DNA of 6,177 bases from Piscirickettsiaceae bacterium (GTDB lineage Bacteria > Pseudomonadota > Gammaproteobacteria > Nitrosococcales > Methylophagaceae): assembly GCA_030620285.1 (NCBI GenBank), contig JAUXFA010000077.1:1-6177 (forward strand). The letters run 5' to 3'. The translations under genes were made by a program, and so were the position numbers. The notes beneath the pieces are model-generated. The model saw only the letters and a list, made by a program, of their open reading frames with translations. It was not told the origin of the DNA and searched no databases. Within the stretch, counting starts at the first letter, position 1, and each line of letters begins with the position of its first letter. Of this stretch, positions 1 to 6,110 are shown one piece after another.

Positions 1-681
1 TAAGATGGTGACATTGTCACGCATATTGACCAACCGTTCAGCATTAATCATATTTTTAGTGCCTTCCACTAATGGTACATGGAAGGTGACAAAATCGCAG
101 TGGCAGAGTAAGTCATCAACACTGCTCGCTTGTTCCACTTCATGTGATAATTTCCATGCACCTTGCACGGTGATTTTGGGATCATAACCAATAACACGCA
201 TGCCTAAAGCGATAGCTGAATTAGCGATCTTGATCCCAATGGCACCTAAACCAACAACACCAAGTGTTTTTCCAGGTAATTCAAACCCTACAAAGTTCTT
301 TTTACCAGCTTCAACTTGTTTAGTGATTTCAGCATCATCACCTTCTAATTGTTTAGCAAACTCCCAAGCAGGACAAATATTACGTGCACTGAGCAACATG
401 CCCGTCAATACTAATTCTTGTACAGCATTAGAGTTGGCACCTGGCGCATTAAATACCGGAATACCTTGCGCGGTCATGGCTTCAACGGGAATATTATTGA
501 CACCAGCGCCAGCACGTCCGATGGCTTGCAATGAGTTTGGCACATCCCAATCATGCATTTTAAAGGAACGTACTAATACCGCATCAGGGTGTTGAATTTC
601 TGATGCAATTTCATAGCTGTCACGTGGCAAGCGGTCTAATCCTGTTACCGAAATATTATTAAGTGTTAGAACTTTAAACAT
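1..681 (-). CDS. serA: D-3-phosphoglycerate dehydrogenase, N-terminal 227 codons (cut by left edge)
   Basis: Oxidises 3-phosphoglycerate to 3-phosphohydroxypyruvate with NAD+, the first committed step of serine synthesis in the cytoplasm. Reading leftward from ATG 679-681, the frame stays open to base 1. It shows the D-2-hydroxyacid dehydrogenase layout: a substrate-side segment (RAGAGVNNI, residues 56-64, and NAPGANSNAVQEL, 78-90), then a Rossmann core with the dinucleotide loop GLGAIG (144-149) and an acidic residue at the end of the next strand (YD, 166-167), then HVPL (201-204). The catalytic Arg, Glu and His and any C-terminal ACT domain lie beyond the edge, so long and short SerA forms cannot be told apart. 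A Shine-Dalgarno AAGG (690-693) lies 8 bases before the ATG. The gene follows serC by 27 bases and is probably co-transcribed with it. Family assignment is firm; the exact substrate is supported by the serC neighbour. Confidence 0.93.
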   Translation of the reverse strand, partial: MFKVLTLNNISVTGLDRLPRDSYEIASEIQHPDAVLVRSFKMHDWDVPNSLQAIGRAGAGVNNIPVEAMTAQGIPVFNAPGANSNAVQELVLTGMLLSARNICPAWEFAKQLEGDDAEITKQVEAGKKNFVGFELPGKTLGVVGLGAIGIKIANSAIALGMRVIGYDPKITVQGAWKLSHEVEQASSVDDLLCHCDFVTFHVPLVEGTKNMINAERLVNMRDNVTIL

Positions 682-708
682 TTGATGCGCCTTAAATTAT
701 TGCTGATA

Positions 709-1758
709 TTATTGGTTATTAGCTGCAAAACTTTGCATGAAGGTGATTAATGTATCGACAGCTTCTTCTGGCATAGCATTGTAAATACTTGCACGCATAC
801 CGCCGACGCTACGATGGCCTTTTAAAGTGACTAAACCAGCTTGTTTTGCACCCACTAAAAAATCAGCATCTAAATCAGCATTATTTAAAGTGAAGGTGAC
901 ATTCATCCATGAGCGATATTGAGGGTCAACAGGGTTTTGATAAAAACCGTCAGAACCATCAATAGCAGCATAAAGTTTTTCTGCTTTACGTTGGTTAATT
1001 TCTGCCATGGCAGTTAAGCCACCTAAATCTTTAAGCCAATCAAATACTAAGCCCGCTAGATATAATGCATAGGTCGGAGGCGTGTTATACATTGAATCAT
1101 TATCGGCCTGAACCTTATAATCAAAAATAGTGGGTGTACCTGGTAAAATATCACCAATTAAATCATCACGAACAATAACAATCGTTAAACCGGCTGGGCC
1201 AATGTTTTTTTGTGCACCCGCATAAATCAAAGCAAATTTAGACACATCAATTGGCCGAGATAAAATAGTGGAAGAGAGATCGACCACCAACGGTACATCA
1301 CCCGTATCGGGAATATGATCAAATTCAACACCACCAATTGTTTCATTGGCTGTGTAATGCACATAAGCGGCATCAGGATTTAGATTCCATGTTGTTTTGT
1401 CAGGCACAGAATTAAAACCATCATCTTCGGAGCTAGCAACAATATTCACATCACAGTAACGTTTGGCTTCACTAATAGCCTTTTTAGACCATTGGCCAGT
1501 ATTGAAATAATCAGCCGTTGTTTTGCCGCGTAACAAATTCATCGGAATAGCAGTAAATTGGGCAGAAGCACCACCTTGCAGGAACAACACTTTGTAATTA
1601 TCTGGAATCGCCATAACGGTGCGTAAATCAGACTCTGCCTGATTAGCAATAGATAAAAATTCTTTACCACGATGACTCATTTCCATGGTGTTCATGCCTG
1701 AGCCATTCCAATCTAGGAATTCTTGCTGTGCGCGTTGCAAAACTGCTTCGGGCAACAT
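709..1758 (-). CDS. serC: Phosphoserine aminotransferase, uninterrupted frame (natural N-terminus lies beyond an in-frame TGA)
   Basis: PLP-dependent transfer of the glutamate amino group to 3-phosphohydroxypyruvate, giving phosphoserine; the family also serves in the DXP-dependent vitamin B6 route. The PLP-binding lysine lies in GAQKNIG (K184 from this ATG, K196 in full-length numbering). Other family residues present are SHRGKE (R30, full-length R42), GQW (W90, full-length W102) and GHRSVGGMRASIYNAMP (314-330). This 349-residue frame begins exactly where a normal SerC reads MLPE and lacks the expected 12-residue start ending VFNFSAGPA. Those codons are present upstream but interrupted by TGA at codon 3; with them the length is 361, close to the 362 of E. 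coli SerC. ATG 1756-1758 has no good Shine-Dalgarno, whereas AAGGA at 1803-1807 is well placed for ATG 1792-1794. The remainder looks intact and unfrayed, suggesting a very recent mutation, a sequence error or recoding. Ends in TAA, 27 bases before serA. Confidence 0.88.
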   Translation of the reverse strand: MLPEAVLQRAQQEFLDWNGSGMNTMEMSHRGKEFLSIANQAESDLRTVMAIPDNYKVLFLQGGASAQFTAIPMNLLRGKTTADYFNTGQWSKKAISEAKRYCDVNIVASSEDDGFNSVPDKTTWNLNPDAAYVHYTANETIGGVEFDHIPDTGDVPLVVDLSSTILSRPIDVSKFALIYAGAQKNIGPAGLTIVIVRDDLIGDILPGTPTIFDYKVQADNDSMYNTPPTYALYLAGLVFDWLKDLGGLTAMAEINQRKAEKLYAAIDGSDGFYQNPVDPQYRSWMNVTFTLNNADLDADFLVGAKQAGLVTLKGHRSVGGMRASIYNAMPEEAVDTLITFMQSFAANNQ

Positions 1759-1794
1759 AGCTGGCCCAGCACTAAAATTGAATACTCATGACAT
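1759..1794 (-). other. serC: Conserved SerC N-terminal codons with in-frame TGA at 1786-1788
   Basis: Read leftward from ATG 1792-1794, these twelve codons give MS-stop-VFNFSAGPA and run in frame into MLPEAVLQ of the downstream serC frame. The VFNFSAGPAMLPE run is a hallmark of SerC N-termini, and the family pattern at this point is MSRVFNFSAGPA or similar, so the TGA sits where an Arg CGA codon would fit with one C-to-T change. The AAGGA Shine-Dalgarno 8 bases upstream of the ATG supports this as the true initiation site. The stop is seen directly; CGA as the ancestral codon is inference. Confidence 0.85.
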
Positions 1795-1802
1795 GAAAAT
1801 AA

Positions 1803-1807
1803 TCCTT
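1803..1807 (-). promoter_or_regulatory. Shine-Dalgarno site that places serC initiation at 1794
   Basis: AAGGA on the minus strand. It lies 8 bases from ATG 1792-1794 (good spacing), 13 bases from the out-of-frame ATG 1787-1789, and 44 bases from ATG 1756-1758. This spacing is the main argument that the N-terminus containing the TGA is the authentic start. It lies within the 8-base palindrome CCTTAAGG (1804-1811). Confidence 0.7.
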
Positions 1808-1833
1808 AAGGACGATAGTTAAAAAAGCAACAG

Positions 1834-1863
1834 AGTATAACAAGATCACTGTAAAACTTTCAA
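1834..1863 (-). promoter_or_regulatory. Probable sigma70 promoter of serC-serA with extended -10
   Basis: On the minus strand a -35-like TTGAAA (1858-1863) is separated by 18 bases from TATACT (1834-1839). The -10 is preceded by TG and one base (TGTTATACT), an extended -10. Transcription would start near 1827, giving a leader of about 33 bases that carries the AAGGA site. No convincing terminator hairpin separates it from hemW, so read-through from the upstream block could also feed serC. Confidence 0.6.
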
Positions 1864-1886
1864 TGACTTAGATAGCCAAAATCACT
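1841..1886 (-). repeat. Pair of near-identical 10-base direct repeats at the serC promoter
   Basis: AGTGATTTTG (1877-1886) and AGTGATCTTG (1841-1850) on the minus strand match at 9 of 10 bases, with starts 36 bases apart. One copy lies between the -35 and -10 elements and the other about 13 bases upstream of the -35. This placement would suit a regulator, but two short AT-rich copies can also arise by chance. Confidence 0.3.
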
Positions 1887-1894
1887 ATTAATTT

Positions 1895-3052
1895 TTAAGG
1901 CAAAAATAACGCAATTAGCGTGTTGAGATAGCGTTGGCCCTTTTCCGTGGGACGGATATGATGAATGTCTCTGGTTAACAGATCTTGTTGCTCTGCTTGT
2001 TGCAGAGCTTTATCAATATGAGAGAGGGGAATACCGGCATGTTGATAAAATAACGGAGTCGGAAAACCATCTGTTAGACGGAGTGCATTTAACATAAATT
2101 CAAAGCCAATATCTGCTTTGCTAATAGTTTCTTCACTTTGAATAACGGCAGCCGTACCGGATGAATCCATATAGGCTTGTGGTTGTTTTTGCTTGGAACG
2201 ACGGCTGATCGATTGCGTCGAGGCATCGCTGACTTTGCCATGAGCACCAGCCCCAATTCCGAGATAATCACCGAATTGCCAATAATTCAAATTATGTTGG
2301 CATTGTTTCTGGTCTTTGGCATAGGCTGATACTTCATATTGACGATAGCCTGCGGTGGCTAATCTATCTTGGTTAGCAAGTTGCCAATCAATAATATGAT
2401 CTTCATCCGGCAAGGTAGGGGGCTGCTGATAAAACAGCGTATTGGGTTCCATCGTCAATTGGTAGTATGAAATATGGCTAGGGGCTAACGATATAGCGGT
2501 TTCTATATCATTTTTTGCCATTTGTTCAGTCTGTTGTGGCAAGCCAAACATCAGATCTAAATTAACATTTTCAAATCCAACTTTGTATGCTGTTTCTATT
2601 GCTTTTATCGCCTGCTTACTATCATGAATCCGCCCAAGCTTGCTAAGAGAGTGATCATTAAAACTCTGAACACCGATGGACAGCCGATTAATGCCAAGAG
2701 AACGATACTCATCAAAACGTTGGGCTTCAAATGTACCTGGATTGGCTTCTAAGGTAATTTCAATATTGGGATTAAACGGTAACAAGGCTCGAATAGATGA
2801 AAATAAACGCTGATAAGCTTCGGCTGAAAATAAGCTGGGTGTACCACCACCAATAAAAATACTGTGGATAGACCGTCCCCAGATATGAGGCATTTCTTGT
2901 TCGAGATCTCGAATAAGGGCATCGATATAATTTTGTTCAGCCAAATTATCGGGTGCTTTATGTGAGTTAAAATCACAATAAGGACATTTACGAATGCACC
3001 ATGGCACATGAATATACAAACTAAGTGGTGGTAGGCTGGTAAAATTAAACAT
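1895..3052 (-). CDS. hemW: Radical SAM haem chaperone-like protein HemW
   Basis: A 385-residue cytoplasmic radical-SAM protein of the coproporphyrinogen-dehydrogenase-like family; family members bind haem and are implicated in its delivery to haem proteins. The iron-sulfur motif is YIHVPWCIRKCPYCDFNSH (13-31) with Cys19, Cys23 and Cys26. Phe follows two residues after the third Cys where true HemN has a fourth Cys, which marks HemW rather than oxygen-independent coproporphyrinogen dehydrogenase. SAM-domain motifs follow: GGGTPS (68-73), LEANPGT (101-107), RLSIGVQSF (123-131) and DLMFGLPQQT (166-175). HNLNYW (253-258) is the HNxxYW motif associated with haem binding in HemW. A winged-helix-like C-terminus completes the usual length. 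The ATG at 3050-3052 lies 2 bases after the lipoprotein stop, suggesting translational coupling, and no strong Shine-Dalgarno is visible. Older annotations may call it HemN; the missing fourth Cys argues against that. Confidence 0.93.
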   Translation of the reverse strand: MFNFTSLPPLSLYIHVPWCIRKCPYCDFNSHKAPDNLAEQNYIDALIRDLEQEMPHIWGRSIHSIFIGGGTPSLFSAEAYQRLFSSIRALLPFNPNIEITLEANPGTFEAQRFDEYRSLGINRLSIGVQSFNDHSLSKLGRIHDSKQAIKAIETAYKVGFENVNLDLMFGLPQQTEQMAKNDIETAISLAPSHISYYQLTMEPNTLFYQQPPTLPDEDHIIDWQLANQDRLATAGYRQYEVSAYAKDQKQCQHNLNYWQFGDYLGIGAGAHGKVSDASTQSISRRSKQKQPQAYMDSSGTAAVIQSEETISKADIGFEFMLNALRLTDGFPTPLFYQHAGIPLSHIDKALQQAEQQDLLTRDIHHIRPTEKGQRYLNTLIALFLP

Positions 3053-3054
3053 AG

Positions 3055-3699
3055 TTATTGAACGTCAGGCTTCCAACCAGACTGCCATAAGCTTAATGGA
3101 ATAATCGCTGGAGCTTGGCCATTATCTGCAAACCAAGAATCGACGGCATAACGAATATTAGAGCTGTTTTCGATAATAGTGGCAGTATTGTGGGGTGCAA
3201 TGAGACCGCCGCGGGATGTTCGCGATGCTTGCCGATGAAACTGGAGCAAGCCAGCATCAAATAACATGCGTAAATAAACAGTTGAATTAGTCGCTTCGTC
3301 AATGCAATCTAATTGACCATTTAAACCTTGGTCGGTGAAGTTCTGTGCTCGGTCTCGATATGTACCGGCTTGTTCACCGGTTAATTTTTCCAGTAACGCA
3401 ATGGCGAGTTTTATTTGTTCACGTTCTTGTTTTGGTTCAATGGCGCTGGGGATAAATAATGCTTCAATCGTCTTCCATTGCGTATCGGTTAGGCTAATAA
3501 AAGAAAATTGATTACAAGTATGGCCATGGCAAATGGAATAATTATTGGGTTGAGGGAAACCAATAAACGGCTTATTGAAATTTTCAGTTAATTCTTGGAT
3601 ATTATTGATGCTCCGAATCGGCGTAATGGCATCCTGTGAAGCTGAATAACTACAAGCAGTTAACCAATAACAAAATAAGATTAGAAAGAAGATTTTCAC
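3055..3699 (-). CDS. Uncharacterised lipoprotein, possible transglutaminase-like fold
   Basis: A 214-residue protein that I cannot assign to a named gene. It opens with a lipoprotein signal: Lys2, a hydrophobic stretch, and the lipobox LTAC with Cys16, so it is probably lipidated and faces the periplasm. No further membrane segment is evident. The mature part has CHGHTC (57-62), a helical charged segment around 88-120, GQLDCIDEATNSTVYLRML (128-146), a His in APHNTATI (168-175) and YAVDSWFADNGQAP (184-197), ending in a Trp-rich tail. Cys132, His170 and Asp187 occur in the order expected of a Cys-His-Asp triad in papain/transglutaminase-like folds; that is inference. Start: GTG at 3697-3699 is the only start codon downstream of the in-frame rdgB stop that retains the signal, but it has no clear Shine-Dalgarno. 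It lies between rdgB (12 bases) and hemW (2 bases) in a tight operon-like block. Confidence 0.85.
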   Translation of the reverse strand: MKIFFLILFCYWLTACSYSASQDAITPIRSINNIQELTENFNKPFIGFPQPNNYSICHGHTCNQFSFISLTDTQWKTIEALFIPSAIEPKQEREQIKLAIALLEKLTGEQAGTYRDRAQNFTDQGLNGQLDCIDEATNSTVYLRMLFDAGLLQFHRQASRTSRGGLIAPHNTATIIENSSNIRYAVDSWFADNGQAPAIIPLSLWQSGWKPDVQ

Positions 3700-3711
3700 T
3701 GGATAGATGAG

Positions 3712-4311
3712 TTAGGCTTTATCACCTTGAAATGCAGCCATAAATTGCCGAATAGCCTTACCCCGATGGCTGATGGCATGTTTTTGTTCAGCTGTCAGTT
3801 CAGCAGCGCTGCATTGTGTTTCTGTCACCCAAAAAATAGGATCATAACCAAAACCACCGGTTCCAATTGGCGAGGTTAAAATAGAACCTTGCCAATCAGC
3901 CTGACAGATTAAAGGTGTGGGATCTTTAGAATGACGCATCATGACCAATAGACATTGATAACGTGCAGCACGTTCTTGTTCGGGCACACCTTTTAAGGCG
4001 ACCAGTAATGCATTTAAATTATCCTGATCACTGGCATCGTCAGCTGCATATCTAGCTGAATAGATCCCCGGCGCACCCAGTAAATAATCAACTTCAATAC
4101 CTGAGTCATCAGCAAGGGCGGGTAAACCAGTATGTTCCGCGGCATTACGGGCTTTGATAATGGCATTTTCGACAAAAGTTAAGCCAGTTTCTTCAGCTTC
4201 AGGCACATCAAATTCAGCCTGAGGTACCACTTCAATATTCATCGGTGCAAACAGCTGGGAAAACTCTCGGAGCTTTCCTTTATTGCCGCTGGCTAAAACA
4301 ATTTTGTCCAT
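3712..4311 (-). CDS. rdgB: Non-canonical purine NTP pyrophosphatase (dITP/XTP)
   Basis: Hydrolyses dITP, ITP and XTP to monophosphates plus pyrophosphate, keeping deaminated purines out of DNA and RNA. The 199-residue protein (E. coli RdgB is 197) is a full-length Ham1/ITPase-family member. Visible signatures are LASGNKGKLREF at the N-terminus (6-17), with SGNKGK contacting the nucleotide; the catalytic ADDSG (67-71, Asp69 aligning with the general-base Asp of E. coli); PGIYSARYA (81-89); GTGGFGYDPIF (150-160), the base-recognition loop; and SHRGKA (181-186). The ATG at 4309-4311 gives the canonical short N-terminus MDKIVLASGN. The gap to rph upstream is 8 bases, so the gene is very likely co-transcribed; its Shine-Dalgarno is poor, which fits coupling to rph translation. 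No oddities. Confidence 0.96.
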   Translation of the reverse strand: MDKIVLASGNKGKLREFSQLFAPMNIEVVPQAEFDVPEAEETGLTFVENAIIKARNAAEHTGLPALADDSGIEVDYLLGAPGIYSARYAADDASDQDNLNALLVALKGVPEQERAARYQCLLVMMRHSKDPTPLICQADWQGSILTSPIGTGGFGYDPIFWVTETQCSAAELTAEQKHAISHRGKAIRQFMAAFQGDKA

Positions 4312-4319
4312 AGGATGAT

Positions 4320-5036
4320 TTACGCGTCTAACGCTTCGCGCTGTTTGATAATTAAATCAGTAATGCCTTCACCTGCTAATGCCAGCATAGCTTGTAACTC
4401 TTCTGGGTGAAAGGCGTGGCCTTCGGCAGTACCTTGAACTTCAATATAAGCACCAGCTTCATTCATCACCACATTCATATCTGTTTCCGCATTTGAATCT
4501 TCGGCATAATCAAGATCAAGTACCGGTGTGCCGTTATAGATTCCAACTGAAATAGCGGCTACTTGACCATGTAATGGGTTTTTTTTGATTTTTTTCTGGG
4601 TAATTAAAGTGTTAACCGCGTCTTGCAAGGCAATATAAGCACCGGTAATTGACGCTGTTCGGGTACCGCCGTCTGCTTGAATAACATCACAATCAATAGT
4701 GATACTACGTTCACCTAATGCTTTTAAATCAATAGAGGCACGTAATGAGCGGCCAATTAAACGTTGAATTTCCTGAGTACGACCGCTTTGTTTACCACGG
4801 GCGGCTTCACGGCCCATTCGGCTACCGGTAGAACGAGGTAACATGCCATATTCTGCTGTCACCCAACCCTCACCCTTACCGCGCAAAAATTGTGGAATGC
4901 GTTCTTCGACTGATGCAGTACATAATACTTTGGTATCGCCAAATTCGATCAGAACAGAACCTTCGGCATGTTTGGTGTAGTTGCGAGTGATAGTGACCTG
5001 ACGCAATTCATTAGTTTGACGACCGCTGGGACGCAT
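4320..5036 (-). CDS. rph: Ribonuclease PH
   Basis: Phosphorolytic 3'-to-5' exoribonuclease that trims the 3' ends of tRNA precursors, using inorganic phosphate and releasing nucleoside diphosphates. Its 238 residues match the usual single-domain RNase PH length, and the family normally assembles as a hexameric ring. Landmarks: [12 protein letters not shown] at the start; [19 protein letters not shown] (52-70); [17 protein letters not shown] (84-100); the phosphate-binding loop GGTRTAS (123-129, Arg126); and [15 protein letters not shown] (174-188), with Asp180 and Asp186 as likely metal and catalytic acids. Unlike the truncated rph of some E. coli K-12 strains, the C-terminus is complete. The ATG at 5034-5036 has AAGGA (5047-5051) 10 bases upstream. 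It is the first gene of the leftward block and divergent from yicC, a pairing common in gammaproteobacteria. Confidence 0.97.
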   Translation of the reverse strand: MRPSGRQTNELRQVTITRNYTKHAEGSVLIEFGDTKVLCTASVEERIPQFLRGKGEGWVTAEYGMLPRSTGSRMGREAARGKQSGRTQEIQRLIGRSLRASIDLKALGERSITIDCDVIQADGGTRTASITGAYIALQDAVNTLITQKKIKKNPLHGQVAAISVGIYNGTPVLDLDYAEDSNAETDMNVVMNEAGAYIEVQGTAEGHAFHPEELQAMLALAGEGITDLIIKQREALDA

Positions 5037-5143
5037 AATAGAGAGATCCTTATAAAAATAATGTCGATATTATACGTGGCTTGAATGATATTACCGATGC
5101 TTTTAGTTAAGATGTCATCTTTAGCTATGTTTTAGGAAATAAT
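5037..5143. promoter_or_regulatory. Divergent rph / yicC promoter region
   Basis: This 107-base gap must hold promoters for both directions. Toward rph, a perfect TATAAT lies on the minus strand at 5069-5074, predicting a start near 5062 and a leader of about 26 bases containing AAGGA (5047-5051). The sequence 17 bases upstream (TCGGTA) matches the -35 consensus poorly. Toward yicC, TTGAAT (5081-5086) could be a -35, but no good -10 stands at the right distance. GATATTA occurs twice, at 5066-5072 and 5087-5093, 21 bases apart on the same strand. That could be a regulator site or AT-rich coincidence. Confidence 0.45.
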
Positions 5144-5146
5144 GTG
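5134..5146 (+). promoter_or_regulatory. yicC ribosome binding site and GTG start choice
   Basis: AGGAA (5134-5138) precedes GTG 5144-5146 by 5 bases. An ATG at 5142-5144 overlaps this GTG but is followed at once by TGA (5145-5147), so it cannot start the gene. The GTG yields MTRSMTAF, matching the E. coli YicC start MIRSMTAY; the next in-frame ATG (5156-5158) would remove four conserved-region residues. Confidence 0.75.
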
Positions 5147-6010
5147 ACCCGAAGTATGACTGCATTTGCTCGTCAAGAAGAGCAAACACAACAAGGTGAT
5201 TTGGTCTGGGAAATTAGATCGGTTAACCATCGTTATCTTGAAATAGCCTTACGTCTTGATGAACGTTTTCGACCATTAGAAATGAAAATAAGAAAAATAT
5301 TTTCAGATAAATTAGGCCGAGGAAAGATCGATGCAGTATTACGATATAAAACACCAGAACATCGACAATCATCATTAGAGGTTGATCGCCAATTAGCACA
5401 ATCCATCATTACACATTGTGATGAACTGGCATCAATGACACCTCGACCTGCACCTATCGATATGTTGAGAGTATTGCAATGGCCTAATGTATTACAGGCC
5501 GACGCACTGGATCAACAAGCTTTAAATGAATCGGTAATGACTAGCTTAAACAGTGCCGTTAATGAATTGATTGAAACCCGTGATACCGAAGGCGCGGCAT
5601 TACAAAAAATGATTGAACAGCGCTGCGTTGACATTAATGCTATTGCCATAGAAATTCGTGAATTGATGCCGGAAATCCTAAAGCAACAAAAAAATCGTTT
5701 GGCTGAAAAAGTAGCAGAGTTGCAGATTAATCTTGATCTAGAACGATTAGAACAAGAGATGGTGATCTTGGCGCAGAAAAGTGATGTAGCAGAAGAATTA
5801 GATCGATTAGAAAGTCATATTGTCGAAGTGCAAAATGTATTGCAACGTGATGAACCGATTGGTCGTCGTTTAGACTTTTTAATGCAAGAGTTAAATCGTG
5901 AAGCCAATACTTTGGGCTCAAAATCAATTAGCACAGAAACTACTCGAAACTCTGTTGATTTAAAAGTATTGATTGAACAGATGCGAGAACAAATTCAGAA
6001 TATTGAATAA
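5144..6010 (+). CDS. yicC: YicC/YloC-family endoribonuclease
   Basis: A 288-residue cytoplasmic protein; E. coli YicC has 287. The family is reported to be an endoribonuclease, and in E. coli it affects turnover of the small RNA RyhB. Conserved blocks: RSMTAFAR (3-10); EIRSVNHRYLE (23-33); LGRGKIDAVLRY (57-68); a helical, partly coiled-coil middle (about 135-230) containing RDTEGAAL (146-153) and MPEILKQQKNRL (175-186); DVAEELDRLESH (214-225); GRRLDFLMQELNREANTL (240-257); and the C-terminal LKVLIEQMREQIQNIE (273-288), which as I recall it is the same as the E. coli ending. The start is GTG at 5144. In many relatives gmk follows in the same direction; here a terminator and then an inverted copy of this gene's last 67 bases follow instead. 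Codon use and content look native. Confidence 0.94.
   Translation: MTRSMTAFARQEEQTQQGDLVWEIRSVNHRYLEIALRLDERFRPLEMKIRKIFSDKLGRGKIDAVLRYKTPEHRQSSLEVDRQLAQSIITHCDELASMTPRPAPIDMLRVLQWPNVLQADALDQQALNESVMTSLNSAVNELIETRDTEGAALQKMIEQRCVDINAIAIEIRELMPEILKQQKNRLAEKVAELQINLDLERLEQEMVILAQKSDVAEELDRLESHIVEVQNVLQRDEPIGRRLDFLMQELNREANTLGSKSISTETTRNSVDLKVLIEQMREQIQNIE
5944..6010 (+). repeat. Left arm of a 67-base perfect inverted repeat (yicC tail)
   Basis: The final 67 bases of yicC, including its TAA, are exactly complementary to 6111-6177. The match stops precisely after the stop codon: base 6011 does not pair with 6110. The arms are separated by exactly 100 bases. Confidence 0.97.
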
Positions 6011-6056
6011 GTGAGCAAACCTTTCATCATCCTGAAACATTATTAAAGCTAAAAAC
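6011..6056 (+). other. Post-yicC spacer before the terminator
   Basis: Forty-six AT-rich bases between the yicC stop and the terminator A-tract. I see no start with a ribosome site, no RNA gene and no gmk start. Confidence 0.5.
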
Positions 6057-6086
6057 AAAAAAGCCGCGATGATTTGCGGCTTTTTT
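6057..6086 (+). terminator. Intrinsic terminator after yicC, probably bidirectional
   Basis: An A-tract (6057-6062) and GCCGC (6063-6067) pair with GCGGC (6076-6080) and a T-tract (6081-6086) around the 8-base loop GATGATTT. The GC stem followed by six T is a standard Rho-independent terminator for yicC, and the A-tract gives the same signal on the minus strand. It lies between the two arms of the inverted repeat, which suits convergent transcription if the right arm is a real gene end. Confidence 0.88.
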
Positions 6087-6110
6087 ATTTTTAGTACTTT
6101 GCTATTTCAA

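Noticed and set aside
200..595. 131-codon plus-strand open frame opposite serA
   Set aside because: It lies wholly antisense to a strongly conserved dehydrogenase frame, has no ribosome site and its translation has no recognisable domain. The same applies to the shorter plus-strand frame at 5-187.
1786..1788. TGA in serC as a selenocysteine codon
   Set aside because: SerC is not a selenoprotein family, the position is a non-catalytic residue near the N-terminus, and no clear SECIS-like hairpin follows the codon.
709..1794. Genome-wide reassignment of TGA as sense (code 4 or 25)
   Set aside because: The other genes have no internal TGA and use TGG for Trp; a reassigned code would place TGA throughout them.
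1861..1894. Terminator downstream of hemW
   Set aside because: No GC stem followed by a T-run is present on the minus strand in the gap; only weak AT-rich pairing.
2089..3302. Small minus-strand open frames at 2089-2271, 2749-3009 and 3093-3302, and one at 5727-5927
   Set aside because: The first three are out-of-frame shadows within hemW and the lipoprotein gene, and the last is antisense to yicC. None has a start signal or a conserved motif.
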